Of a DNA stretch of 64,000 nucleotides, positions 16,052 through 24,487 are shown piece by piece (the stretch's first letter is position 1; each line of letters opens with the position of its first letter). The notes under the pieces are model-generated. The model made no database searches and had not been told where the DNA came from. It was given only the letters and a program-made list of their open reading frames with translations. The position numbers and the translations under genes are program-made. This DNA comes from SHVO01 sp041905525 (GTDB lineage Bacteria; Pseudomonadota; Alphaproteobacteria; Rhodospirillales; Rhodospirillaceae), in contig JAYRKY010000016.1 of assembly GCA_041905525.1 (NCBI GenBank), forward strand, positions 14,443 through 78,442. The letters are read 5' to 3'.

Positions 16052-16957
16052 ATGGCGCGCCGGATGCCAGGGGTGCGGAGTAAAGGCAAAGTCCGCATCG
16101 GTCTTTCAGGCTGGCTCTATAAGGGATGGCGGGGAACGTTCTATCCTGAGGGCCTGCCGCAGAGACGCGAATTGAGTTTCATCGGCGAAAAATTCAGCTC
16201 CGTTGAAATCAACGGCACCTTCTATAGCACCCAGGCGCCATCCAGCTTCGCGCGGTGGTACGAATGCGTTCCCGACGACTTTCTCTTTGCCGTCAAATGT
16301 CCCCGCTTCATCACGCATATGAAGCGTCTACGGGACGTGGAGACGCCGCTGGCCAACTTCTTCGCCTCAGGCGTCTTGCGCCTGCGGGAAAAAATGGGAC
16401 CGCTGCTGTGGCAATTTCCGCCCAACTTCATCTACCGGCCGGAGGTGTTCGTCCCGTTCCTTGACCTGCTGCCACGCACCACGAAAGACGCCGCCCGGCT
16501 TGCGAAAAAACACGACGACCGGGTGCGCAAGGGAACCTGGACCAGCGCCGACGCGGATCGGCCTATTCGCTATGCGGTCGAAATCCGCCATGAAAGCTTT
16601 GCGGTCCCGGAGTTCATCGCGCTTTTACGCAAATACAACATTGCCCTTGTCTGCGCCGATACCGTCGACTGGCCTTTGCTGATGGATGTCACGGCCGACT
16701 TCATCTACTGCAGGCTTCACGGGTCCACCGAGCTTTATAAGAGCAATTACGGAGCCAAGGATCTCGCGCGTTGGGCGACGCGCGTGGCGGCATGGTCCCT
16801 GGGGAAAAACGCGCCGGACGGTCGGCAAATCTCGTCCGCGCCACCTCGCCCACTGCCGCAGCGTGACGTCTTTGTCTATTTCGACAATACCGACAAAGTG
16901 AAAGCGCCCGGGAATGCCCTCGCGCTCGAGAAACGGCTTGGCTTAATTCGCTCATAA
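16052..16957 (+). CDS. DUF72 family protein (YecE-like)
   Basis: 301 residues with the conserved DUF72 features: IGLSGWLYKGWRGTFYPEGLPQ at the N-terminus, FSSVEINGTFY, FLFAVKCPRFITH, a LLWQFPPNF segment, YAVEIRHESF and a C-terminal DVFVYFDNTDKVKAPGNA. DUF72 proteins adopt a TIM-barrel fold resembling xylose isomerase/AP-endonuclease-like enzymes. No reaction has been established for the family to my knowledge. It starts 69 bases after DUF3095; co-transcription is possible but not evident. The ATG is the first one in frame, and a start 4 codons downstream is equally possible. Confidence 0.88.
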   Translation: MARRMPGVRSKGKVRIGLSGWLYKGWRGTFYPEGLPQRRELSFIGEKFSSVEINGTFYSTQAPSSFARWYECVPDDFLFAVKCPRFITHMKRLRDVETPLANFFASGVLRLREKMGPLLWQFPPNFIYRPEVFVPFLDLLPRTTKDAARLAKKHDDRVRKGTWTSADADRPIRYAVEIRHESFAVPEFIALLRKYNIALVCADTVDWPLLMDVTADFIYCRLHGSTELYKSNYGAKDLARWATRVAAWSLGKNAPDGRQISSAPPRPLPQRDVFVYFDNTDKVKAPGNALALEKRLGLIRS

Positions 16958-17427
16958 CTGCGTGTGTCAATTTCACTTGTCACGCTTTTACGCGGCACGC
17001 GGCAACCGAAAAAACCGAGTTTCAGACGCCTTCGCAATGGGTTGGCTGCCGCGTAAATCACGCGGCAGCCGCGCGGCAAAGGTGCGGATGGTGGACAGAC
17101 GCGAAACGCGCCGCGGCGCGCCTGAGCGTGGCAGGCGCGCTGATCGATCTTATTCACGATGTCAAAGACCGGCCGCAAACGAACACCGCAGCCTCTCGCA
17201 TTATCATGCGTCTCTCTCTGATTTTACGTCCAGCGACTTTTGGCGGGCGTCCAAATTTAATGACCAAAAAAATCGGAAATGTGCTGCGCGCGAGTCGTCG
17301 TGAGCAACCGGCACGCGTGTGCTCGGTCCGGATTCTCGCGAACACCAAAATACCCTGATGCCGGCATCACCCCTCCGCAATGGCGGAGCAGTTTCATATC
17401 CGTGGCAGTTCCGTTGGAGGCGGGCTC
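16958..17427. other. 470-base intergenic region without a credible gene
   Basis: Lies between the DUF72 gene and the repeat protein gene. Short frames here have no protein-like character. It holds one strong hairpin (17044-17070, listed separately) and several copies of the octamer ACGCGGCA or close variants around 16990-17070. The distal half is AT-richer (17200-17360) and presumably contains the promoter for the gene at 17428. Confidence 0.55.
17044..17070. repeat. Perfect 11-bp inverted repeat (hairpin)
   Basis: GGCTGCCGCGT (17044-17054) is followed by a 5-base AAATC loop and its exact complement (17060-17070). No U-run follows on either strand, so it is not a standard intrinsic terminator for the DUF72 gene. 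Could be a mRNA 3'-end stabiliser, REP-like element or part of a small RNA. Confidence 0.5.
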
Positions 17428-17817
17428 ATGAAAACACTCAAGATACTCGGCGCGGCATTGGCTTTTGCGGTCGGCGCAGGATTAACAACCGCGGCATCCG
17501 CGAATTCTTTCCCGGGCGCGGACGGCGTACACCTCACGAAGGTGCAATACGACCGCGGCTATAATTATGGGCGCGATGGTTATGGACGCGATTACGACCG
17601 CGACGGCGTGCCCAATCGCTATGACCGCGACCGTGATAACGACGGCATTCCCAACCGCTATGACCGCAACGACTACCGTCCCAACTATGGTTATGGCCGA
17701 GGGTCCGGTCATGGCTATCGCTTCGCACCGACCCGTTATAGCCGTCCTTGGGATTGGGACGGCGACGGCGTTCCCAATCGACGCGATGCCCGGCCGCGCA
17801 ATCCGTGGCGGTGGTAA
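17428..17817 (+). CDS. Secreted Asp-rich repeat protein, possibly calcium-binding
   Basis: 129 residues. The ATG is chosen because GGAGG lies 7 bases upstream and a signal peptide follows directly (MKTLKILGAALAFAVGAGL... cleaving after ASA near residue 25). The mature protein is dominated by Tyr, Arg, Asp and Asn. It contains three units of the form D-x-D-x-D-G-[VI]-P-N-R-[YR]-D: YDRDGVPNRYD, RDNDGIPNRYD and WDGDGVPNRRD. Such DxDxDGxPN loops resemble calcium-binding thrombospondin type-3 repeats. Binding of calcium is inferred. It stands alone, convergent with the isochorismatase-like gene; no partner is suggested. Confidence 0.78.
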   Translation: MKTLKILGAALAFAVGAGLTTAASANSFPGADGVHLTKVQYDRGYNYGRDGYGRDYDRDGVPNRYDRDRDNDGIPNRYDRNDYRPNYGYGRGSGHGYRFAPTRYSRPWDWDGDGVPNRRDARPRNPWRW

Positions 17818-17887
17818 CGGAGCGGATAAAAATAAGACGAAGAGAAGATGTGGGCGCGGAGCAGGTCAAGTGACCGCGCCCACAGGC

Positions 17888-18484
17888 TTAGGCCGTCCAC
17901 GCGTTGAGAATGGTCTGCGTGTCGACGGTTTCGATCTGATAGCTAAAGCGGCTCTCGTAAAGCGCGACGAGACTGTCGTGTCCTTGATCCGATGAACTAC
18001 AGACCGCGTCGGAGACGAGGATGACGCGATAGCCATAGTCCACGGCATTCATCACAGTCGCCAGCACACAGACATCGGTTTCGCCCCCAGTGATCACCAA
18101 GGTATCGGCGCGCGCGTCGCGCAGCGCGTCCAGCATGCGCGGGGCCGAGAACGCGGAATAGGCCGGTTTATCGATGACTTTTGCGGGAGGAACCAATCGT
18201 GCCAGCGCCGGCATGAGCGCGAGAAGCTCCGGGTGAACTTTCTCGCGCGTGACCTCGCGCCAGTGTTCGTAATACCGCCGCCAGGCGCCGGGCATGTGCT
18301 CCGGACGTTCCGGCGGCATGAAACGGGTGAAAACGGTTCGCTCCGCCATCTTCTCGGCGAGGGCCGTGATAGGGGGAAGCGACGCCGTGATCCAGGGCAC
18401 CGGCCAAACGCCGTCGGGCGAAAATAACCGCTGCATGTCGATGCAGAGGTGAACGGCCGACGGCGGCAGGGGGCCGAACTTCAG
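17888..18484 (-). CDS. Isochorismatase-family cysteine hydrolase with apparent CTG start
   Basis: 198 residues if initiated at CTG 18484. The catalytic triad of the family is visible: Asp in HLCIDMQRLF (residue 16), Lys in VIDKPAYSAF and Cys in GGETDVCVLATV. The first ATG (18436) would delete the catalytic Asp, and no ATG, GTG or TTG exists in frame between it and the upstream in-frame TAA at 18521-18523. Leu-Lys-Phe-Gly-Pro-Leu at the CTG corresponds to where I expect homologues to start with Met. The CTG lies 8 bases after the stop of the preceding gene, so initiation may be coupled. Hydrolyses an amide or similar bond; substrate unknown (nicotinamidase-like or other). Confidence 0.72.
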   Translation of the reverse strand: MKFGPLPPSAVHLCIDMQRLFSPDGVWPVPWITASLPPITALAEKMAERTVFTRFMPPERPEHMPGAWRRYYEHWREVTREKVHPELLALMPALARLVPPAKVIDKPAYSAFSAPRMLDALRDARADTLVITGGETDVCVLATVMNAVDYGYRVILVSDAVCSSSDQGHDSLVALYESRFSYQIETVDTQTILNAWTA

Positions 18485-18492
18485 ACCGCCGG

Positions 18493-18906
18493 TTATCGCG
18501 AGGCTCTCTTGCGCACGCCTTTACGCGCAGCGCCCTTGCGGGCGGCGCGCTTGCGCGCGGTGGCCCGGCCGCCCTTCGCGCCGGCTCTTGCGCGCGATGT
18601 GGATGTCCGGGAGGAGGCGCCGCGCGACGCACTGGTGCGCGAGGTGCGCGCGGGCCGCTTGCGGGTTGCAACTTTCTTGCGGGCCGCGCCGCCTTTGCGT
18701 CCGCCCTTTTTCGCAGGTTCTTTGTTGGTTTTTTTGCCCCGGCCAGAACCGCTTTTTTTGCCGCCCCCACTCATTTTGTTCACCGTGGCCCATGCGCGGG
18801 ACTCGGCTTCCTTTTTGCCGACACCCCGGTCTTCGTAGCCTTCTTCGATATGTTCGGCCTGACGCTTCTGCTTGTTCGAATAACTGGATTTATCGCCGCG
18901 CGGCAT
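18493..18906 (-). CDS. Small protein with histone H1-like Lys/Arg/Ala-rich tail
   Basis: 137 residues. ATG 18906 is chosen because GGAG lies 5 bases upstream and the conserved N-terminus starts here (MPRGDKSSYSNKQKRQAEH). Residues 1-45 form a short charged helical domain (AEHIEEGYEDRGVGKKEAES) ending in RAWATVNKMSGGG. From there on the protein is almost only Lys, Arg, Ala, Gly, Ser and Thr, like histone H1 tails. Similar small proteins are often labelled 'plasmid stabilization protein' in alphaproteobacterial genomes; that label has little support. DNA binding by the tail is likely but inferred. It precedes the isochorismatase-like gene in the same direction and is divergent from the SOS operon. 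Confidence 0.7.
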   Translation of the reverse strand: MPRGDKSSYSNKQKRQAEHIEEGYEDRGVGKKEAESRAWATVNKMSGGGKKSGSGRGKKTNKEPAKKGGRKGGAARKKVATRKRPARTSRTSASRGASSRTSTSRARAGAKGGRATARKRAARKGAARKGVRKRASR

Positions 18907-19010
18907 GGGGACTCCTTCAGCTGGTGATGCTGCAAGCCCAACGGTTCCACCTGTCGGAAGTTCCAATGATTGCAGGTGCTTGCAGGGATGCTTGACTCTC
19001 ATCCCGACTA

Positions 19011-19025
19011 GAACAAAACTAGAAC
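19011..19025 (+). promoter_or_regulatory. LexA (SOS) box upstream of imuA
   Basis: GAAC-N7-GAAC (19011-19014 and 19022-19025), which is the direct repeat GTTC-N7-GTTC read on the other strand. This is the established LexA operator of Alphaproteobacteria. It ends 30 bases before the imuA start, the expected place for repression of the imuA-imuB-dnaE2 cassette and its induction by DNA damage. Confidence 0.85.
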
Positions 19026-19055
19026 AAATCAGAGGACAAAAAATGGACGCACGCC

Positions 19056-19820
19056 ATGGAAACGGGCAGGAAAACTGCCGTTCTCAAAGACTTACGGGAA
19101 CAGATCCACCGTCTTGAACGGCTGGAAGGCCCGGCGCGCCGGAGCGCCGTAAAGGCCCTGCCTTTCGGCATTCCGGCGCTCGACGGACTGTGGCCCGAAG
19201 GCGGCCTGCCGGTGCCCGCACTGCATGAAGTGAACAGCGTCACGGCCGCGGGTTTCGCCGCCGCCAGCGCCTTGGCCGCCGCCAGCGCGGGGCGTCTCGG
19301 CAAATCCGTCTTGTGGTGCACCACCTCGCCCGATTTTTACCCCCCGGGTCTGGCGCAGGTCGGTTTGCCCGCCAGCCGTCTTATCGTGGTGCGCGCACGG
19401 TCTGAGAAAGACGTGCTGGCGGTGATGGAAGAAGCGCTGCGGCATGCGTCCCTGGGCTGCGTGATCGGTGAGACGCCGCGCCTGACCCTGACGACGAGCC
19501 GGCGCATCGCGCTGGCGGCGGAAAGCGGCGCCACCATGGCTTTTGCTTTGCGACGAAGACGCAAGGAATCGGCTTTGGAGCCGATCGCCGCGGCGAGCCG
19601 CTGGCGCATCGCGCCCGCGCCCTCTTCGCCTCATCCGATCCCGCAATCGGGACGGGCACGCTGGACATTGGAATTGCTGCGTTCGCGCAGTGGAGCGACT
19701 GGAATCTGGAATGTGGAAGTCCCCGATGCGCAGGGTTATCTGCATCTTCCTTCCGCACTGGTCGATGGAAGCGCGGCTGCGCCGCTTGAATGGCGAAACG
19801 ACCGACGCGCTGTCGGATAA
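19056..19820 (+). CDS. imuA: Translesion mutasome accessory protein ImuA
   Basis: 254 residues of RecA-like fold without an obvious complete Walker A motif. The N-terminal LREQIHRLERLE and PFGIPALDGLWPEGGLP followed by ALHEVNS match ImuA, the first gene of the imuA-imuB-dnaE2 damage-inducible mutagenesis cassette. SVLWCTTSPDFYPPGLAQVGL and GCVIGETPRLTLTTSRRIALAAE are further family segments. ImuA is thought to bridge RecA and ImuB. It lies 30 bases after a LexA box and its 3' end overlaps the imuB start by about 95 bases. The Shine-Dalgarno sequence is weak. Confidence 0.9.
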   Translation: METGRKTAVLKDLREQIHRLERLEGPARRSAVKALPFGIPALDGLWPEGGLPVPALHEVNSVTAAGFAAASALAAASAGRLGKSVLWCTTSPDFYPPGLAQVGLPASRLIVVRARSEKDVLAVMEEALRHASLGCVIGETPRLTLTTSRRIALAAESGATMAFALRRRRKESALEPIAAASRWRIAPAPSSPHPIPQSGRARWTLELLRSRSGATGIWNVEVPDAQGYLHLPSALVDGSAAAPLEWRNDRRAVG

Positions 19821-21225
19821 GCCCGTCGTCATCGCCAATCTGGAAGATCAACAAAGGATCGTGCTGGCCGTGAACGCCGCGGCCGCCGCGGATGGCCTCG
19901 CCCCCGGCCTTGCGCTGGCGCATGCCCGCGCCGTGCAACCCAATCTGGTCGCGCTTCCGGCGCAGCCGCTTGAGGATGCGCGCGCCCTGGAACGGTTGGC
20001 CGCGTGGTGTCTGCGCTATAGCCCACTCGTTTCCGCCTGCGCCCCGGACAGTATCTGGATCGACGCGACCGGGGCGACCCATCTGTTCGGCGGCGAAGAG
20101 GAAATGCTGAAGATCATTCAATCCGCCATGACCGGGCACGGACTGACCGCGCGCGTGGCCATGGCCGCGAGCCCGGGTGCCGCCTGGGCGCTGGCGCACT
20201 TCGGTCCCTCCTCGCTTTGTGTCTCGGCGGCGCCTGCGGATTTGAACCCTCTGCCGGTCATGGCCCTTCGCATAGCGCTGGAGACGGGGCGCAGCCTGTG
20301 GCGTGTGGGCCTCAAGACCATCGCTGACGTGCGGCACGTGCCGCGCGCCACGCTGCCGCGCCGGTTCGGGAAAGATCTTCTGCTGCGGCTCGATCAAGCC
20401 TTGGGGCAAGCGCCCGAATCCATCGAGGCGGTGCTGCCACCCGCGGCCAAGCGCAAACGTATCGTCTTCCCCGAACCGATCGGTACCGCGGAGGATTTGA
20501 AGCGCACCATCGGCCTGCTTGTGCCGCCCTTGTGCGCGGAGCTCGAAAAAAGTCAGGAAGGCGCGCGCAAACTGGACCTTCTGTTCTTCCGCACGGACAA
20601 CAGAGTGGAGAGCATCCGCCTCGCGCTTGCGCGGCCCTCGCGCAACCCGGCGCATTTCATCAAACTGCTCGGAGACAAAGTCGAAACGGTCGATCCCGGC
20701 TTCGGGATCGACACGGCGGTGCTGACCGCCTGGCGAACCGAGCCTTTGTTTCCGCACCAGATCGACGCCGAGAGCGGCATCCACGGCGCCGAAGATGTGT
20801 CCGATCTTGTGGACTCTCTCGCCAATCACGTCGGACCGCGCAACGTCTACCGCATCGCCTCGCACGCCAGCGACATTCCCGAGCGCGCGACGAAAGCCGC
20901 GCCGGCGGCGGAAACGCCGTGCGCCTCTTGGCCGGCGCATCTGCCCCGCCCCGTCCGCCTGTTCGCACCGCCGGAACCGGCGGAGGTCATGGCCTTGATG
21001 CCCGACCATCCCCCGGCGCGATTCACCTGGCGCGGTGAAGCCCGATTGATCAAGCGCGCGGACGGGCCGGAGCGGGTGTTCGGAGAATGGTGGCAGGATC
21101 CGCGTGAGGTTGCGGAAGTCCGCGATTATTTCCGCGTCGAGGACGAACATGGCGAACGCTTCTGGCTATACCGCGCGAGCCGCCTCGCCGAACAGCGTTG
21201 GTTTGTGCACGGGGTGTTCGCATGA
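19726..21225 (+). CDS. imuB: Catalytically inactive Y-family polymerase-like protein ImuB
   Basis: 499 residues from ATG 19726, which has GGAAG about 7 bases upstream and gives MRRVICIFLPHWSMEARLRR. ATG 19711 is an alternative; the frame is open further up only as an overlap with imuA. The Y-family palm is recognisable, but the metal-binding motif is replaced (PDSIWIDATGATHLFGGEE), as in other ImuB proteins, which act as a hub joining DnaE2, ImuA and the beta clamp. The C-terminal region (from about residue 370) with ARFTWRGEARLIKRADGPERV and EWW..PREV..VRDYFRVED is typical. It is co-transcribed with imuA and dnaE2 and therefore LexA-controlled. Confidence 0.92.
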   Translation: MRRVICIFLPHWSMEARLRRLNGETTDALSDKPVVIANLEDQQRIVLAVNAAAAADGLAPGLALAHARAVQPNLVALPAQPLEDARALERLAAWCLRYSPLVSACAPDSIWIDATGATHLFGGEEEMLKIIQSAMTGHGLTARVAMAASPGAAWALAHFGPSSLCVSAAPADLNPLPVMALRIALETGRSLWRVGLKTIADVRHVPRATLPRRFGKDLLLRLDQALGQAPESIEAVLPPAAKRKRIVFPEPIGTAEDLKRTIGLLVPPLCAELEKSQEGARKLDLLFFRTDNRVESIRLALARPSRNPAHFIKLLGDKVETVDPGFGIDTAVLTAWRTEPLFPHQIDAESGIHGAEDVSDLVDSLANHVGPRNVYRIASHASDIPERATKAAPAAETPCASWPAHLPRPVRLFAPPEPAEVMALMPDHPPARFTWRGEARLIKRADGPERVFGEWWQDPREVAEVRDYFRVEDEHGERFWLYRASRLAEQRWFVHGVFA

Positions 21226-21242
21226 GACACGGCGGTGGGGTT

Positions 21243-21294
21243 GGGGAGGGAGAAAGAGAAGAAAGGGAGAAAGAGGAAGAAAGAGAAGAGAAAA
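21243..21294 (+). repeat. 52-base all-purine tract between imuB and dnaE2
   Basis: Every base from 21243 to 21294 is A or G, arranged as degenerate GGGA/GAAA/GAGA units, in the 82-base gap before the dnaE2 ATG. It supplies many AG-rich, Shine-Dalgarno-like sequences, but the last strong ones end more than 13 bases before the start. It may be a length-variable simple repeat or a triplex-forming tract; no function is shown. Confidence 0.7.
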
Positions 21295-21307
21295 CGCGAG
21301 AGCCGTC

Positions 21308-24300
21308 ATGAGTTATGTCGATCTTCAGGTGACAACCAATTATTCGTTCCTGCGCGGGGCGTCGTTTCCGCGCGAGATGGTGGCCGCGGCGGCGGCCTTG
21401 GGGCATGATACTGTCGCCATTGCCGACCGCAACACCTTGGCTGGCATCGTCAAGGCGTACGATGCGGCGAAACAAGCCGGCGTAAAATTGGTGACGGGCT
21501 GCCGCCTCGATCTCATGAGCGGAGAGAGCCTTCTGTGCTATCCGCAAGACCGGGCGGCCTATAGCCGCCTCGTGCGCCTACTGACCGTCGGCAAGCGGCG
21601 GGCGGAAAAAGGCCAGTGTCATCTGACTTACGAGGATCTGCTAGAATACGGCGACGGTCAGCTTCTCATCGCCCTGGGCGACTACGCGAGCCCCGCCCTC
21701 AAAGGATTGCTGCAAAAATTGCGGAGCGATTTCAGGGGACGTTCGTTCCTGGCCCTGACCCGCCGCTTCCGTCCCAACGAAGTCCAGCGCCTGTCGGATC
21801 TCGCCGGTCTTGCGGCGGAGTGCCGGATACAGACGGTCGCCACCAACGACGTACTTTATCATGCCCCCGAGCGGCGCATGCTGCAGGATGTTCTCACCTG
21901 CATCCGCTTGGGGCGCAGCATCGACGAACTCGGTCACGAACGCGAGTGGTCCGCCGACCGGCATTTCAAACCTCCGGCGGAAATGGCCCGCCTGTTCAAG
22001 CTGTATCCCGATGCTGTGGCGCGCACGGCGGAGATCGCAGCCCGCTGCACATTTTCACTCGAGGATCTGAAATATCAGTATCCGGACGAGAACCTATTCC
22101 CCGGCTTGACGGCACAGGAGGGATTGGAGCGCGAAACTTGGAAAGGCGCAGCCGCGCGTTTCGCGGGCGATATCCCTCACAAGGTGCGCGAGAAGATCGC
22201 ACACGAATTGAAGATCATCGCCGAGCTGAAATACGCGCCCTATTTCCTGACGGTATGGCGCATCGTTCAATACGCCCGCTCGATTGGAATCCTATGCCAG
22301 GGCCGCGGCAGCGCCGCCAACTCGGCTGTGTGTTATTGCCTGGGCATCACGGAGATCAACCCCATCCACCGCACCTTGTTGTTTGAGCGGTTCGTGAGCG
22401 CGAGCCGCAACGAGCCGCCGGACATCGACGTGGATTTCGAGCATGAAAGGCGCGAGGAGGTGATTCAGTGGATCTATAAAACATATGGCCGCGAACGCGC
22501 GGCTCTGACGGCGACGGTGATTCATTATCGTTCGCGCCGGGCCGTGCGCGAGGTCGCTAAAGCTCTGGGACTGCCGGAAGACACGGCGGCCGTACTGGCG
22601 AAGTCGGTGTGGGGTTGGAGTCAGGATGGAATCCCGGAATCGCAGGCGCGCAACCTGGGGCTCGACCCTACCGACTGGCGCCTCAAGCTGCTTCTTCAGC
22701 TGTCCGAGGAAGTCACCGGCTTTCCGCGTCACCTGTCGCAGCATCCCGGCGGTTTTGTGATCACCCAGGAGCGCCTGGACGACCTGGTGCCGATTGAAAA
22801 CGCGACGATGGAGGACCGCACGGTCATCGAATGGGACAAAGACGACATCGAAGTTCTGTCGATGATGAAAGTGGATATTCTCGGCCTCGGCATGCTGGGC
22901 TGCCTGCGACGCGCGTTCGATCTGCTGCGCGATCACAAAGGCTTGGATTACACCGTCGATACGCTGCCGAAGGAAGACCCGGCCGTGTACGACATGCTGT
23001 GCAAGGCCGACAGCGTCGGCGTCTTCCAGGTCGAAAGCCGCGCGCAGATGAGCATGTTGCCGCGCCTGCGCCCGCGCCGCCTCAACGACCTGGTGATCGA
23101 AGTGGCGATCGTTCGTCCCGGTCCGATCCAAGGCGATATGGTGCATCCCTATCTGCGGCGGCGCGAAGGCAAGGAGAAGCCGACCTACTACAAAGAGGAA
23201 TTGCGGGAGGTACTGAAGAGCACATTGGGCGTTCCGCTGTTTCAGGAACAGGCGATGCAGATCGCCATCGTGGCGGCAGGGTTTTCAGCAAACGAAGCCG
23301 ATCAGCTGCGGCGGGCGATGGCGACTTTCCGCAACGACGGGAACATCCATGTATTCCGGGAAAAATTCATCGGCGGGATGGTAAAAAACGGATACCCGCT
23401 GGACTTCGCCAATCGCTGTTTCAGCCAGATCGAAGGCTTCGGCACCTACGGTTTTCCGGAAAGCCACGCGGCTTCCTTCGCATTGCTGGTGTATGCCTCC
23501 GCCTACATCAAGTGCCGCCATCCTGAAGTTTTTTTGTGCGCGATTTTGAACGCGCAGCCGATGGGATTCTATGCGCCGGCGCAATTGATTCGCGACGCCG
23601 TGGACCATGATGTGAGGGTGCTGCCCATCGACATCAACGCCAGCCGGTGGGACTGCATTTTGGAGCGGCAGGACCAGGATGTCTTCGCGGTGCGCCTGGG
23701 CTTTCGCATGATCTCGGGCGCGGCCAACCAGGCGATGGCGAAACTGGCCTGTCCCGAAACCCCGTACACCAGCATCGAGGATGTCTGGCGACGAACCGGC
23801 ACGCCCGTGGCGCAACTGGAAAAACTGGCGGAAGCCGATGTCTTCGCCAGCCTGGGATATAGCCGTCGCGACGCCCTGTGGACCGTGAAGTCGCTGAGCG
23901 ACAAGCCGTTGCCGTTATTCGCGGCCGCCGACCAGGCGGAGGGGTTCGAACGCCCCGAGATTGTGGAAGAGCCCGTCGCCTTGCGCGGGCTCACGGCGGC
24001 GGGAGAAGTGGTCGAAGATTATTCCACGATGGCTTTTTCCCTGCGCGCGCATCCCCTGGCGTTCCTGCGCGGCGAACTCACGCGTCAACGCTGGCGGTCG
24101 ATGGCGGACTTAAAGCGCCTCAAGGATGGCGATCGGGTCAGGATCGCGGGGCTGGTGCTGGTGCGCCAGCGCCCGGGGACCGCCAGCGGCATTGTTTTCA
24201 TCACCCTTGAGGATGAAACCGGCGTCGGCAATCTCGTGGTCTGGTCGGCGAAGTTCGACCAATACCGCAGCACTATCATGACCGCCGATCTGCTGGCCTG

Positions 24301-24487
24301 CGCCGGCCGCGTGCAACGCGAGGGCGATATCATCCATGTGGTGGCCGACAGCCTCTATAGTCTCAACGACATGCTGTCGGGCATCAGCAAAGACGGCGTG
24401 GATGTAACCATCACCGCCTCCGAGACATATGGAACACTCACCGCCGATCCGCGCGGGATGCAGTTCCACAGTCATGATTTCCATTAG
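21308..24487 (+). CDS. dnaE2: Error-prone DNA polymerase III alpha subunit DnaE2
   Basis: 1059 residues from ATG 21308 (MSYVDLQVTTNYSFLRGAS). The N-terminal PHP domain is followed by the C-family polymerase palm with the catalytic carboxylates in PPDIDVDFEHERRE (Asp374 and Asp376). Other family blocks are CQGRGSAANSAVCYCLGIT, SQHPGGFVI, VRPGPIQGDMVHPYLRRR and FPESHAASFALLVYASAY. A C-terminal OB-fold (about 960-1010, VRIAGLVLVRQRPGTASG) follows. DnaE2 carries out translesion synthesis with ImuA and ImuB after DNA damage. The gap of 82 bases to imuB is a purine tract. Its TAG overlaps a minus-strand small ORF. Confidence 0.96.
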   Translation: MSYVDLQVTTNYSFLRGASFPREMVAAAAALGHDTVAIADRNTLAGIVKAYDAAKQAGVKLVTGCRLDLMSGESLLCYPQDRAAYSRLVRLLTVGKRRAEKGQCHLTYEDLLEYGDGQLLIALGDYASPALKGLLQKLRSDFRGRSFLALTRRFRPNEVQRLSDLAGLAAECRIQTVATNDVLYHAPERRMLQDVLTCIRLGRSIDELGHEREWSADRHFKPPAEMARLFKLYPDAVARTAEIAARCTFSLEDLKYQYPDENLFPGLTAQEGLERETWKGAAARFAGDIPHKVREKIAHELKIIAELKYAPYFLTVWRIVQYARSIGILCQGRGSAANSAVCYCLGITEINPIHRTLLFERFVSASRNEPPDIDVDFEHERREEVIQWIYKTYGRERAALTATVIHYRSRRAVREVAKALGLPEDTAAVLAKSVWGWSQDGIPESQARNLGLDPTDWRLKLLLQLSEEVTGFPRHLSQHPGGFVITQERLDDLVPIENATMEDRTVIEWDKDDIEVLSMMKVDILGLGMLGCLRRAFDLLRDHKGLDYTVDTLPKEDPAVYDMLCKADSVGVFQVESRAQMSMLPRLRPRRLNDLVIEVAIVRPGPIQGDMVHPYLRRREGKEKPTYYKEELREVLKSTLGVPLFQEQAMQIAIVAAGFSANEADQLRRAMATFRNDGNIHVFREKFIGGMVKNGYPLDFANRCFSQIEGFGTYGFPESHAASFALLVYASAYIKCRHPEVFLCAILNAQPMGFYAPAQLIRDAVDHDVRVLPIDINASRWDCILERQDQDVFAVRLGFRMISGAANQAMAKLACPETPYTSIEDVWRRTGTPVAQLEKLAEADVFASLGYSRRDALWTVKSLSDKPLPLFAAADQAEGFERPEIVEEPVALRGLTAAGEVVEDYSTMAFSLRAHPLAFLRGELTRQRWRSMADLKRLKDGDRVRIAGLVLVRQRPGTASGIVFITLEDETGVGNLVVWSAKFDQYRSTIMTADLLACAGRVQREGDIIHVVADSLYSLNDMLSGISKDGVDVTITASETYGTLTADPRGMQFHSHDFH

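Noticed and set aside
17128..17358. Possible 76-codon gene in the 16958-17427 gap
   Set aside because: No ribosome-binding site, no recognisable motif, and overlapping frames are equally open; composition is not convincing.
19381..21150. Long minus-strand open frame over imuA/imuB
   Set aside because: Antisense shadow of imuB; Arg/Gly/Gln-rich without domain character.
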